A stretch of DNA of 49,170 bases from Clostridia bacterium (lineage in GTDB: Bacteria > Bacillota > DULZ01): contig DULZ01000042.1 in NCBI GenBank assembly GCA_012840125.1, positions 1-49,170 of the forward strand, in the 5' to 3' direction. Below are positions 7,303 to 15,012 of the stretch, piece after piece. The notes below the pieces were generated by a model. That model was given only the letters and a program-made list of their open reading frames with translations. It searched no databases and had not been told where the DNA came from. Made by a program: the position numbers and the translations under genes. Numbering within the stretch: the stretch's first letter is position 1; the number at the start of each line of letters is the position of its first letter.

Positions 7303-9252
7303 TTAACCCTCGTCACTGTATTTTTCTTTCAGAGCCGCCACGACGCTGGGATCGGCCAAGGTCGTGGTATCTCCCAGAGCTCTTCCCTCGGCAATGTCCC
7401 GCAAAAGCCGCCGCATGATCTTACCGCTGCGGGTCTTGGGTAATTCGGCGGTGAAGATGATGTCTTCCGGCCTGGCCAGGGCACCGATTTTCTGTGCCAC
7501 GTGGGATTTAAGCTGGGCCACTAATTCATCGTTACCCTCGAAGCCTTCCCGGAGGGTGACGAAGGCTACTACCGCTTGCCCCTTGACCTCATGGGGTTTG
7601 CCGATCACGGCGGATTCAGCTACCGCCGGGTGTTCCACCAGGCAGCTTTCGATTTCCGCGGTGCCGATCCTGTGCCCGGAGACGTTGATCACGTCGTCTA
7701 CGCGGCCGATGACCCAGAAATAGCCGTCCTCGTCTTTAGTGGCGGCGTCGCCGGTGAAGTAGATACCCTCGAAGCGGGACCAGTAGGTGTCCTTATAGCG
7801 CTCGTCATCACCGTACAAGGTCCGGAGCATAGCCGGCCACGGTGATTTGACCACCAGGTATCCCTGGGTGTTGGGGGGCACCGGCTGACCGTCGTTGTCT
7901 ACCACGTCAGCGAAAACGCCGGGCAGGGGTTTGGTCGCCGAACCGGGTTTTGCGGGAATGACGCCCGGGACGGGAGCAATCAGGATCATACCGGTTTCCG
8001 TTTGCCACCAGGTATCCACGATGGGGCATCTTTCGCCGCCGATATGTTTGTGGTACCAGAGCCAGGCTTCCGGGTTAATGGGCTCCCCTACGGTACCTAA
8101 GAGGCGCAAGGTGGAAAGGTCCCTGCGGGCCGGCCAGTGATCTCCCCATTTCATGAAGGAGCGGATGGCGGTCGGTGCAGTATAGAAAATGGTAACACCG
8201 TATTTCTCGATAATGGCCCAGAAGCGGTCTTTTTCCGGGTAGTCGGGTCCGCCTTCGTACATGACGGAGGTGGCACCGTTGGCCAAAGGCCCGTAGACCA
8301 GGTAACTATGCCCGGTGATCCAGCCGATGTCGGCGGTGCAGAAATAAATGTCATCCTCTTTCAGGTCGAAGACCAGCGAATGGGTGAAAGATACGCCGGT
8401 GAGATAACCGCCGGTGGAATGCTGCACTCCTTTCGGCTTGCCGGTGGAACCGCTGGTGTACAGGATGAATAAAATATCTTCGGCATCCATTTCCTCGCAA
8501 GGACAATGGAGAGGAACGTCTGCCACTAAATCATGCCACCAGATATCTCTGCCTTCCTGCATGGGCGCCAGCTGCGGATCGCCGACTCTCTTCACGACCA
8601 CTACCTTTTCCACGGAAGGAGCGTTTTCCAAAGCCGCATCGGTGTTGAGTTTTAAAGGTACCGGCTTACCTCTCCGGTAACCACCGTCGGCGGTTACCAC
8701 CACTTTGGCCTGGCAGTCATTAATGCGCTCCCGGAGAGCTTCTGCGGAGAAACCGCCGAATACGACGCTGTGGGGCGCACCAATCCGGGCGCAAGCCAGC
8801 ATGGCAATCGCCAGTTCGGGAATCATGGGCATGTATAAAGTGACCCGGTCGCCTTTTTGCACGCCGAGTTTCTTGAGCCCGTTGGCAAAGCGGTTCACTT
8901 CATAATAGAGCTGTTGATAGGTGAGAATGCGGGAATCTCCCGGTTCTCCTTCCCAGATCAGGGCAGCTTTGTTTTTCCTGAAGGTTTTCAGGTGCCGGTC
9001 AACACAGTTATAGGACACGTTCAGTTTGCCGTTCACAAACCACTTGGAGAAAGGTACGTTCCACTCCAGGACTTTATCCCATTTCTTAAACCAATCGAGC
9101 CGTTCGGCTTGAGCAGCCCAAAAAGCTTCCAAATCCTTCTTTGCTTCTTCGTACAGGCCCAGATCCTTGGTATTGGCCTGCGCTACGAATTCAGGAGAAG
9201 GATGAAAGATCTTATCGCCTTTGGTCAAGGTTACTTCTTGGGGGATACTCAT
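7303..9252 (-). CDS. acs: Acetyl-CoA synthetase (AMP-forming)
   Basis: Acs activates acetate with ATP and CoA to acetyl-CoA through an acetyl-adenylate. Family motifs are clear: [12 protein letters not shown] near residue 265 (adenylate-forming P-loop), [27 protein letters not shown], and [11 protein letters not shown] near residue 607, whose lysine (about 611) is the residue acetylated in well-studied Acs enzymes. The length (649 aa) is normal. ATG 9252 is two codons inside a TTG-initiated frame and has AAAGGAGG correctly spaced. It heads a minus-strand operon with the symporter and its small subunit, forming an acetate uptake and activation unit. Confidence 0.97.
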   Translation of the reverse strand: MSIPQEVTLTKGDKIFHPSPEFVAQANTKDLGLYEEAKKDLEAFWAAQAERLDWFKKWDKVLEWNVPFSKWFVNGKLNVSYNCVDRHLKTFRKNKAALIWEGEPGDSRILTYQQLYYEVNRFANGLKKLGVQKGDRVTLYMPMIPELAIAMLACARIGAPHSVVFGGFSAEALRERINDCQAKVVVTADGGYRRGKPVPLKLNTDAALENAPSVEKVVVVKRVGDPQLAPMQEGRDIWWHDLVADVPLHCPCEEMDAEDILFILYTSGSTGKPKGVQHSTGGYLTGVSFTHSLVFDLKEDDIYFCTADIGWITGHSYLVYGPLANGATSVMYEGGPDYPEKDRFWAIIEKYGVTIFYTAPTAIRSFMKWGDHWPARRDLSTLRLLGTVGEPINPEAWLWYHKHIGGERCPIVDTWWQTETGMILIAPVPGVIPAKPGSATKPLPGVFADVVDNDGQPVPPNTQGYLVVKSPWPAMLRTLYGDDERYKDTYWSRFEGIYFTGDAATKDEDGYFWVIGRVDDVINVSGHRIGTAEIESCLVEHPAVAESAVIGKPHEVKGQAVVAFVTLREGFEGNDELVAQLKSHVAQKIGALARPEDIIFTAELPKTRSGKIMRRLLRDIAEGRALGDTTTLADPSVVAALKEKYSDEG

Positions 9253-9374
9253 GTTCAAGCCTCCTTTATAAATTTACAGATAATGACGAAAAGAAAACGG
9301 GGTAACGGCCGCTCGGACACTCCCTCCTTTCCTGGGTTTTCCATTTGTGGTAGAGAAAATAGTATTGTTGTTAT

Positions 9375-9403
9375 ATCATACCGCACTTCATAAATATTTT
9401 AAA
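9375..9403 (-). promoter_or_regulatory. Candidate promoter of acs operon
   Basis: Reading on the minus strand: TTTAAA (9403-9398), a 17-base spacer, and TATGAT (9380-9375). The -10 is good and the -35 weak. It leaves a leader of about 115 bases before acs, in which I see no known riboswitch. Confidence 0.4.
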
Positions 9404-9643
9404 GAATATTCTGGCAAGTGGGAAAATTTTAACACCAATTGGTCATGTTTCAGTTGTCAGTGGTTAGGAAGAAAAGGTATAAACCTTCAGAAGTGGTTCT
9501 AACTGTCTTTAATGGTAGAAGCATGGTCGCATCGCCAAGGGATGAAATGAACCTGAACCGTTAGGCGGTCGTAGGCGGCTTTTCCATAGATTATAGTTTC
9601 TCATTACAATGAGGTCAAGAACATCCCAAGGAGGTGAAGTTAA
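9404..9643. other. Intergenic region between divergent acs and DUF1659 gene
   Basis: About 240 bases, AT-rich on the left. The plus strand must hold the DUF1659 promoter, but no pair of promoter hexamers stands out. No RNA motif recognised. Confidence 0.4.
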
Positions 9644-9868
9644 ATGGCGGTAATTGTGCAGCCAATGGAAGCTTCCTTAAGACTGGTGGTTATTGAAGGT
9701 ACCACCGGCCAGGGTGATCCCATTTACCGGGTCCGCACTTTCAACCGGGTCAAGCCCGACGCCGATCCCCAGTCGGTGTATGAAGTGGGCCAGCACCTGG
9801 CCGGGCTGCAAGCTTATCCTTTGAGCGACATCCAAATGATTGTCCAGAACGTTTTGAGTGAAAGCTAA
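9644..9868 (+). CDS. DUF1659 family protein
   Basis: A 74-residue protein matching the DUF1659 pattern: MAVIVQPMEASLRLVV, then GQGDPIYRVRTFNRVKPDA, and a C-terminal helix around VYEVGQHLAGLQ. The family is of unknown function and is usually found paired with a DUF2922 gene in spore-forming Firmicutes, as here. AAGGAGGTGAA at 9629 gives strong translation initiation. Small soluble protein without signal peptide or membrane segment. Confidence 0.85.
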   Translation: MAVIVQPMEASLRLVVIEGTTGQGDPIYRVRTFNRVKPDADPQSVYEVGQHLAGLQAYPLSDIQMIVQNVLSES

Positions 9869-9907
9869 AACGGCTGTACGCGATAACCGGAGGAAGGAGG
9901 TGGGAAC

Positions 9908-10123
9908 ATGTCTACTGCCAGGTTGGAAATGTCTTTCCGCAATGCGGAGGGAAGACGGGTTACTTTATCGGTGCTTAACCCGAGAGAGGACCTCAGTACC
10001 CAAGAGGTCCGCGATGCCATGGAAGCCATTGTCGCCCACAATGTCTTTACCAGCAACGGCGGCGACCTGGTGGAAGTAATCGGCGCTCGTCTGGTGAGCC
10101 GGGAAGTGGTGGAGCTGTTCTAA
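9908..10123 (+). CDS. DUF2922 family protein
   Basis: A 71-residue protein with the DUF2922 layout: LEMSFRNAEGRRVTLSVLNPRED, a helix, then NVFTSNGGDLVEVIGARLVSREVVEL. It starts 39 bases after the DUF1659 stop behind AGGAAGGAGG and is followed by a terminator, so the two genes form a two-gene operon. Function unknown in the family; the constant pairing suggests the products act together. Confidence 0.85.
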   Translation: MSTARLEMSFRNAEGRRVTLSVLNPREDLSTQEVRDAMEAIVAHNVFTSNGGDLVEVIGARLVSREVVELF

Positions 10124-10131
10124 ACGTCAGG

Positions 10132-10158
10132 GGGAGCCTTGGGGCTCCCTTAAGCTTT
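10132..10158. terminator. Terminator after the DUF1659/DUF2922 pair
   Basis: Stem GGGAGCC / GGCTCCC (10132-10138 with 10143-10149) with a TTGG loop, then TTAAGCTTTTT. The minus-strand gene ends one base after it and may use it in the other direction. Confidence 0.75.
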
Positions 10159-11106
10159 TTAATACGGGTACGGCGCCAGGGTCAAAAGCTCTTCCGCCTT
10201 TAATACCGCCGGCTGCCGGAAGGAGAGATTGTACACTCCCTCGACGGCCACGTAAGGGGTAATCTCCTGGCGGTGATTGAGCACGGGAGCCAACCGGAGG
10301 GGCCAGGGGCATGGTATCTCTATCTTCGTATGCCAGGCCCTTCCCCTGTCACCGGAGCGCCGGCAGACCAGTACGTTCGGTTCCCCCACCAGGAGCATCG
10401 GTTCGCTGTCATATAAAGTGAGGACCGGTTCACCGGCTATGGAGGAGAAACCCGGAAATTGTTCCTCTTGACATGCTTCTTGGGCCGGATCGAGTACCAG
10501 CAGGTATAAGGTCTGGCTGTTTCCTTGGGGCAAGAAATAGCTGAAGTATAATACGTCCCGCCACAGCCAGCACTGCAGTTTGCGGCCATCTGGCGGAACC
10601 GAAGCAAGAAACTGCTCCGGTAACCACTGCCGGTCCGTCACAGAGAAGCTCCGGGCGAAAAAACGGGTGGTGGATTCATGAATTTCTTTCAGGATGAGCA
10701 CCGGGTGATCTTCTGCCTGCAAAAAGAACCGGTAGGGAGTGCACCGGAGCTGCCGGCCGGGAATCTCCGAAGAGTGGACTTGCTGCCCTGACAGGATATA
10801 ATGCCGGTTATGCCCATTTGTATGGAGGACCACATGCATTTCCTCTCCGTGAAGGAGAGTCCGGTAGGCCGGGGATACCCCGGGCCAGGCATGAAGCTTT
10901 TGCCAGCGGTTTTGGTGGAAGCGATAATAAGTTAATGTGTGGCCGGTATCGAGGATACATAGATGGACTTGATACGGGGAGGTCACCTGGACCTGAAAGC
11001 TAAGGACATTGTCCACTTCATGGCCGGTCAGGTGCAGTTGGTAACGCAAAGAGTGACCGAGCAATTTAAAATTCATCAGGTCGCCGGAAGGTGCCAGGAT
11101 CAACAA
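10159..11106 (-). CDS. Uncharacterised protein, possible beta-propeller
   Basis: A 315-residue protein I do not recognise. It contains repeated units of about 45-60 residues, each with two hydrophobic strands, an aromatic pair and a tryptophan or turn before Pro/Gly (YRFHQNRWQKLHAWPG; FSVTDRQWLPEQF; RGRAWHTKIEIPCPW). This pattern suggests a beta-propeller, as an inference only. It has no signal peptide or membrane segment. The frame is open to 11235, but GGAGG at 11115-11119 points to TTG 11106; GTG 11115 is too close to the site. It lies between two small-protein genes typical of spore formers, so a spore-surface role is possible but unproven. Confidence 0.6.
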   Translation of the reverse strand: MLILAPSGDLMNFKLLGHSLRYQLHLTGHEVDNVLSFQVQVTSPYQVHLCILDTGHTLTYYRFHQNRWQKLHAWPGVSPAYRTLLHGEEMHVVLHTNGHNRHYILSGQQVHSSEIPGRQLRCTPYRFFLQAEDHPVLILKEIHESTTRFFARSFSVTDRQWLPEQFLASVPPDGRKLQCWLWRDVLYFSYFLPQGNSQTLYLLVLDPAQEACQEEQFPGFSSIAGEPVLTLYDSEPMLLVGEPNVLVCRRSGDRGRAWHTKIEIPCPWPLRLAPVLNHRQEITPYVAVEGVYNLSFRQPAVLKAEELLTLAPYPY

Positions 11107-11263
11107 GGCAGTCACCTCCTCAGTCAGGCTGGTTCTAATAATTATGCCGGTCCGGTAAGAAATATCAGCCTTGAATTTATAAGTCAGCCGGGAAAATGGA
11201 AATTTTTCCAAAAACATCACCGGGCGTGTAACCAATATCAGGAAACCGAAGTATTATATACCA

Positions 11264-11282
11264 GACGGAAGGGAATTCCGTC
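11264..11282 (+). repeat. Inverted repeat before the Cys-rich gene
   Basis: GACGGAA-N5-TTCCGTC (11264-11270 with 11276-11282), directly after a TATTATATA stretch (about 11252-11260) that could be the -10 region. It lies 40 bases before the start of the Cys-rich gene, where it could be an operator or a 5' mRNA hairpin. Confidence 0.5.
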
Positions 11283-11321
11283 AACAAAGACAACATGACT
11301 GAATTCAAAGGGGGAAAACGA

Positions 11322-11924
11322 ATGTTTGACAACAAAATGACTCGTCAGCAGCCGAGTCCGGGTGAGTGCCCGCCGGAGGGTTGCCCGCCGCCAACCAGGA
11401 TTGAATGTATCGCCGTCGACAAAGTTTATGACAGCTGCTTCCAAGTAGATGATCGGACCAGAACCTTCACGGTGGAGTTTACCGGTTTGGAAGTCGGCGA
11501 TCTGGTGACCTGCGGCTTAACCGAGGGCGGCGTCATTTCTTGTACGGAAGTGTCCCGGACCGACGTGGGCGGGGGGTTCTTCTCCATTACCCTGTTGGTG
11601 ACGGTGCCCCTGACCATTACCAATCCGGAGGATGATACCCAGACCGAAGACGTGACTTTCAACTTCACCAAGACCGTGACCCTGTGCGCTCCGGAAGAAG
11701 CCGCCATTACCTGCGCCGAGAGCACCCTTATTAACTGTAGCTGCGTGGTTACCGAGGCCACCGATACCGACGTTACCATCTCCTGCGACATTCAAATCTG
11801 CTTGGTTGTCAAGGCGATCTTGAACGTGCAGCTGCTGGTGCCCAGCTACGGGTTCTGTCAACCGGCTCCTTGTGTTACCTTGCCCGGTGTTTGCCCGCCT
11901 GCTCCGCCTGCCCAGTGCTTCTAG
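11322..11924 (+). CDS. Cysteine-rich protein, candidate spore-surface component
   Basis: A 200-residue protein with 16 cysteines and proline-rich ends (ECPPEGCPPP near the N-terminus and PPAPPAQCF at the C-terminus). The middle is a series of beta-strand-like Thr/Val stretches ending in AILNVQLLVPSYGFCQPAPC. It lacks a signal peptide, so it is probably made in the cytoplasm; in a spore former this composition suggests a disulphide-crosslinked coat or exosporium protein, which is an inference. ATG 11322 has AAGGGGG with correct spacing; an upstream in-frame ATG at 11295 lacks a site. A strong terminator follows. Confidence 0.7.
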   Translation: MFDNKMTRQQPSPGECPPEGCPPPTRIECIAVDKVYDSCFQVDDRTRTFTVEFTGLEVGDLVTCGLTEGGVISCTEVSRTDVGGGFFSITLLVTVPLTITNPEDDTQTEDVTFNFTKTVTLCAPEEAAITCAESTLINCSCVVTEATDTDVTISCDIQICLVVKAILNVQLLVPSYGFCQPAPCVTLPGVCPPAPPAQCF

Positions 11925-11929
11925 GCGAA

Positions 11930-11954
11930 AAGCTGCCGGCCGCACCGGCAGCTT
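11930..11954. terminator. Terminator after the Cys-rich gene
   Basis: Perfect 10-bp stem AAGCTGCCGG / CCGGCAGCTT (11930-11939 with 11945-11954), loop CCGCA. The T-run is weak on the plus strand (CTTATGG); on the minus strand it would serve the convergent small gene. Confidence 0.7.
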
Positions 11955-11968
11955 ATGGTACATAGGGA

Positions 11969-12208
11969 TTAATTAGTCTCCTGCTTGAGTTCTTTGAACC
12001 CGGTAAAGGCATCGGTGCCTCCCTCCGGTTTTATTTTCTCCCGCGGTTCCTCTTGCGGGGCGGGAATTCCCAATTGAATAAGTCCGTTGGCCTCTAAAAG
12101 GGCCAGGCAGCACGGGTTGAGCCGGCAGTTCTTAGTGATGGTGTTAAACAAGGCAGCGAGTTCAGGGTTGTTTTTTCCATTCCGGAAATGAAAGGTGCTC
12201 AGCAGCAT
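11969..12208 (-). CDS. Small uncharacterised protein with a C-x4-CC motif
   Basis: A 79-residue protein that I do not recognise. It has a helical N-terminal half (NNPELAALFNTITKNCRLNPCCLALLEANG) interrupted here for length: the cysteines fall in NCRLNPCCLALLEANG, and a charged tail PREKIKPEGGTDAF follows. No signal peptide or membrane segment. AGGAGG with good spacing before ATG 12208 supports real translation. It is followed on its strand by the hairpin shared with the Cys-rich gene. Confidence 0.6.
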   Translation of the reverse strand: MLLSTFHFRNGKNNPELAALFNTITKNCRLNPCCLALLEANGLIQLGIPAPQEEPREKIKPEGGTDAFTGFKELKQETN

Positions 12209-12280
12209 GGATTTTCCTCCTCATGCAAATGTTTCCTTATTTCCATGCTATGCACGGGAGCTGCCGGCTGCCAGCGGTCA

Positions 12281-12311
12281 TAAAACAAAACAGCCCGGTA
12301 TTTCCAGGCTG
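12281..12311 (-). terminator. Terminator of the CAP-protein gene
   Basis: On the minus strand, CAGCCTGG-AAATA-CCGGGCTG (12311-12291, one mismatch) followed by TTTTGTTTTA. It lies 15 bases past the CAP gene stop. Confidence 0.8.
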
Positions 12312-12325
12312 TCTGTTTATTTCAC

Positions 12326-13042
12326 CTACTGCATGATAAACAGCTGGGTGATATAGACCCCGTAAGGCCCTTGCACGACGCCGATGCCGATGTGGGTGAA
12401 ATTGGGGTTGAGGATGTTATTCCGGTGTCCTTCACTGGCCATGAGCAGGGCATGGGCATGGGTGACGTTGCGGGCCTGGGCCAGGTTCTCTCCTACGGAG
12501 CGGAAGCCGATACCATGATTGTAAACCATACTGGCAAAGGAACCATAGGTAGGCGAAGTATGGGAGAAATAATTGTTCTGCAGCATGTCCTGGGACTTGA
12601 GTTGGGCTACTTCCGCCAGCTTGGCGTGGACCGCGAGGGGCTTTAGGCCCTTTTTGGCTCTTTCTTCGTTGACTAAGCTCACCATTTTGGCTGCTTCACT
12701 GCTTAAAACACTTCCCCCGGCAGCCGGTGGGTTCGCAGGGGCGGTGGGTGGGTTGGCCGGTGTAGTGGGGGTTGGGCCGGGATTGGACGGCGCTGGGCTG
12801 CCCCCTTGGGATTTCTGGGCCCGCAAATAGCGGATCAAGTCAGCGGTGGACATGTTACCTGTATCCGGTGGGGGATCCTGTTCAGCAGGGGTTGTGACGG
12901 CAGGAGGGTGCTGGTAGCCTGGGTTGCTGGGCTGTCCTCCTTTGAGATGGGCTGCCCCCCAAGAAGCCTGTGCCAGGCCCGGGGTTATTAACTGGCAGGC
13001 CAAAAGCAGCGACAAAGCGGTGGATAACAATCTTTTTCGCAT
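12326..13042 (-). CDS. Secreted CAP/SCP-domain protein (YkwD type)
   Basis: A 238-residue protein with a Sec signal peptide (MRKRLLSTALSLLLACQL...AQA), a Pro/Thr-rich linker at about 60-110, and a C-terminal CAP domain at about 118-236. CAP hallmarks include MVSLVNEERAKKGLKPL, FSHTSPTYGSF, VGENLAQA, SEGHRNNILNPNFTHIGIG. This matches YkwD/SafA-neighbour proteins of spore formers, which are secreted or cell-wall associated; their exact role is unsettled. The frame is open upstream, but ATG 13042 gives the signal peptide and has GGAGGTG before it. Confidence 0.9.
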   Translation of the reverse strand: MRKRLLSTALSLLLACQLITPGLAQASWGAAHLKGGQPSNPGYQHPPAVTTPAEQDPPPDTGNMSTADLIRYLRAQKSQGGSPAPSNPGPTPTTPANPPTAPANPPAAGGSVLSSEAAKMVSLVNEERAKKGLKPLAVHAKLAEVAQLKSQDMLQNNYFSHTSPTYGSFASMVYNHGIGFRSVGENLAQARNVTHAHALLMASEGHRNNILNPNFTHIGIGVVQGPYGVYITQLFIMQ

Positions 13043-13076
13043 AAGGCACCTCCATGAATTTTGCACGGTTTCTTCT

Positions 13077-13105
13077 ATTGTAAGCAATAATCTAATAAAT
13101 GCCAA
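13077..13105 (-). promoter_or_regulatory. Sigma-A-type promoter of the CAP-protein gene
   Basis: On the minus strand: TTGGCA (13105-13100), a 17-base spacer, and TACAAT (13082-13077), 35 bases upstream of the CAP start. Confidence 0.7.
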
Positions 13106-13326
13106 AGGGACTGAGGCTGCCTCCCCAGCGGAGAGGGGCGAACTGCCCGGGAAGTCCGGCTATTCACTGCCTTCTCCGTAGGGTTAGGACAAGATGGTGA
13201 GATTTGGCAGCAAGGTGGCCCTTGCAGAAACTGCCCGGGGAATTAGCACTTTATTCCAGTTTACATCGTATGATATCCATGAAGAGTGAAATCATGAACA
13301 TTTTAGTACAAAGGGAGGCGTCGTGT
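13106..13326. other. Intergenic region, no gene seen
   Basis: About 220 bases between the CAP promoter and the HMA-fold gene. It contains two near-identical short stretches, AACTGCCCGGGAA (about 13140) and AACTGCCCGGGGAA (about 13230), of unknown meaning. I see no clear promoter or RNA motif. Confidence 0.35.
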
Positions 13327-13599
13327 TTGAGCTGGCATGCGGATAAGTTAGAGGGGGAAGGCTCCAACGTCAAGACCCAGAGCAAGGTAAAGATGATCCT
13401 AACCCTGCTGGGCAACTTGACCGAGGCGGATGTACAGCGCATTAAAACGGAATTGGGCAAGCTGCCCGGGGTACGGGACGTGGACCTTAACTTGAGGACC
13501 AATAGATTGACCGTAGCTTTTGACATGCGCAAGATCAATGTGGAGAAAATCGCCTTGCGCCTGTCCGAGCTGGGCTACAACTATGTCAAACGTGCCTGA
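13327..13599 (+). CDS. HMA-fold (ferredoxin-like) protein lacking CxxC
   Basis: A 90-residue protein with a beta-alpha-beta-beta-alpha-beta pattern like heavy-metal-associated domains: a long helix around LTEADVQRIKTELGKLPGV, then RDVDLNLRTNRLTVAFD and a second helix with KIALRLSELGYNY. The CxxC metal-binding loop of real HMA domains is absent, so metal transport is not supported; a regulatory or adaptor role is more likely. TTG 13327 has AAAGGGAGG at the right distance; the longer upstream frame has no good site. Two hairpins follow. Confidence 0.55.
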   Translation: MSWHADKLEGEGSNVKTQSKVKMILTLLGNLTEADVQRIKTELGKLPGVRDVDLNLRTNRLTVAFDMRKINVEKIALRLSELGYNYVKRA

Positions 13600-13609
13600 A
13601 AAAGCTGTG

Positions 13610-13632
13610 AAGCCAGGTAGGTTACCCGGCTT
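13610..13632. repeat. Hairpin after the HMA-fold gene
   Basis: AAGCCAGGT / ACCCGGCTT (13610-13618 with 13624-13632) with one mismatch. It resembles the hairpin at 13671 (both contain AGCCAGG and GGCTT), so the two may be a duplicated terminator unit. Confidence 0.55.
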
Positions 13633-13670
13633 TAACAAGGAGGGTGCTGAAGGACCTCATCAAAAATTGG

Positions 13671-13695
13671 AGCCAGGCGAATTGCCTGGCTTTTC
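13671..13695. terminator. Terminator between HMA-fold and SpoVT-like genes
   Basis: Perfect 8-bp stem AGCCAGGC / GCCTGGCT (13671-13678 with 13684-13691), loop GAATT, then TTTTC. It separates two convergent genes and could act on both strands. Confidence 0.8.
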
Positions 13696-13698
13696 GCG

Positions 13699-14223
13699 TT
13701 AACTGCGCTGCATTTGTTTGGACAAGAAGGTGGCTGCCGTATGAGCCAAATTGAGTTCGATATCTCCCATCTTGGCATGGGGCTTTTTCGGCGCGATACA
13801 AACACATCCGATGACCCGGTCCGTCATAATCGGCGCCACCACCATGGATTCAAATACACGGCCGTTTTGCGTAATGGTGCCGCGGGTGATGACCGGTTTG
13901 CGCTGCTGCATGGTTTCGGCTATGTCCCCTAGTTTTTGCCCGGCGAATTCTTTCTTGGGTGCCCCGGCGACGGCGATGATACTGTCTTCATCACCGATTA
14001 CCGCAATGGCCCCCAGGGTATCCGCCAGCACTTCCACATATTCCTGGGCGTACAGCCCCAGGTCGTTAATGGGAATATATTTCTTGAGAATGACTTCCCC
14101 ATCGCGGTCGGTAAATATTTCCAGCGGTTCTCCTTCTCGAATGCGGAGGGTTCTTCTGATTTCCTTCGGTATGACTACTCTGCCCAGATCATCGATTCTT
14201 CTTACGACACCTGTTGCTTTCAT
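13699..14223 (-). CDS. SpoVT/AbrB-family regulator, second paralogue
   Basis: A 174-residue protein with an N-terminal AbrB swapped-hairpin DNA-binding domain (MKATGVVRRIDDLGRVVIPKEIRRTLRIREGEP in outline, 1-50) and a C-terminal GAF-like domain (SIIAVAGAPKKEF, VVAPIMTDRVIGCVCI). It is very close in the first 50 residues to the canonical spoVT at 39250 in this window, but its GAF part is shorter and lacks the Cys cluster of that protein. ATG 14223 matches the family; ATG 14250 also has a possible site. It lies 76 bases after the YkuD-LysM gene on the same strand, so they may be cotranscribed. Confidence 0.85.
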   Translation of the reverse strand: MKATGVVRRIDDLGRVVIPKEIRRTLRIREGEPLEIFTDRDGEVILKKYIPINDLGLYAQEYVEVLADTLGAIAVIGDEDSIIAVAGAPKKEFAGQKLGDIAETMQQRKPVITRGTITQNGRVFESMVVAPIMTDRVIGCVCIAPKKPHAKMGDIELNLAHTAATFLSKQMQRS

Positions 14224-14299
14224 TAATGTTTCATCACCCCTTTGGCTCATAGTTTCCCCCGTCCGGGGAGAACTATGTAACCGCCCGGGGCCCGATTAA

Positions 14300-14845
14300 C
14301 TAGTAAATCTTGTTATGGGTGATGATGAGCTTTTGGCCGGGGTAAATGCGATCCGGGTTGGACAGGTGATTTAATCTGAGTAGGGTTTCCATGGGAATCC
14401 CGCACCGCTGGGATATTTGCCAGAGAGTATCTCCCGGCCGGACCAGGTAATATGGCTGGGACGGGTGCGGTCTCCAGTCCATCTCATCAGCAGCCTGGGT
14501 TTTGACAATCAGGACCGGTGTGCCGATCCTGACCTGGTCAAAGACCTCTTCCACATGGTGGTTGTACATCCTGATACAACCGTTGGATACGGCTTTGCCG
14601 ATGGACCAGGGTTGGGTGGTGCCGTGGATGCCGTAAGGCCCGTCATCGCTGGGAATAGACAGCTCCATCCAGCGGGTGCCCAAGATGCCGCCCGGGTTGA
14701 TGATTTTGCGGGTGATATGGTAAAATCCCGTGGGCGTAGGAGTCTGCGGCTTGCCGATGGCTACGGGATATATCCCTTTCACGGAATACCTGTCGAACAG
14801 CTTTAACCGGCGTAAGGTAAGATTCACTTCTATTTGCATTTCCAT
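14300..14845 (-). CDS. YkuD L,D-transpeptidase with C-terminal LysM
   Basis: A 181-residue protein with an N-terminal YkuD catalytic domain: HG at residues 74-75 and the SNGCIRM motif with catalytic Cys90. L,D-transpeptidases make 3-3 peptidoglycan crosslinks. A LysM peptidoglycan-binding motif follows (YLVRPGDTLWQISQRCGIP, then LNHLSNPDRIYPGQKLII). No signal peptide is visible, as in some spore-associated members. ATG 14845 sits behind AGGAGG. Upstream on its strand is CATACAAT (14872-14865), which equals a sigma-E -10, but I see no good -35. Confidence 0.88.
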   Translation of the reverse strand: MEMQIEVNLTLRRLKLFDRYSVKGIYPVAIGKPQTPTPTGFYHITRKIINPGGILGTRWMELSIPSDDGPYGIHGTTQPWSIGKAVSNGCIRMYNHHVEEVFDQVRIGTPVLIVKTQAADEMDWRPHPSQPYYLVRPGDTLWQISQRCGIPMETLLRLNHLSNPDRIYPGQKLIITHNKIY

Positions 14846-14932
14846 GCGACCTCCTTTTGTTGCCATTGTATGCAGTTTCAGGCAAGAGGCCCAGGAGTTA
14901 TTGTGGAAAAATTCAGGTTACCGAGAGAAGTA

Positions 14933-14965
14933 TTGACAATTCCGGAGTGGTCATTACCATATAAA
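14933..14965 (+). promoter_or_regulatory. Promoter of the glycine-cleavage operon
   Basis: TTGACA at 14933-14938 is a perfect -35. The -10 is less certain: TACCAT (14955-14960, 16-base spacer) or CATATA (14958-14963, 19-base spacer). It lies about 50 bases before the riboswitch. Confidence 0.6.
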
Positions 14966-15012
14966 GTAGGGATTAAAATTATAAATAAAAAATAAATAGC
15001 TGTGGATGATAT

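Noticed and set aside
9560-9590. GGCGGTCGTAGGCGGC resembling part of rRNA or a riboswitch
   Set aside because: The match is short and no structure or flanking rRNA sequence supports it.
13610-13691. Twin hairpins taken for a small repeat array or CRISPR
   Set aside because: Only two units, different loops, and a spacing of about 40 bases; they fit terminators better.
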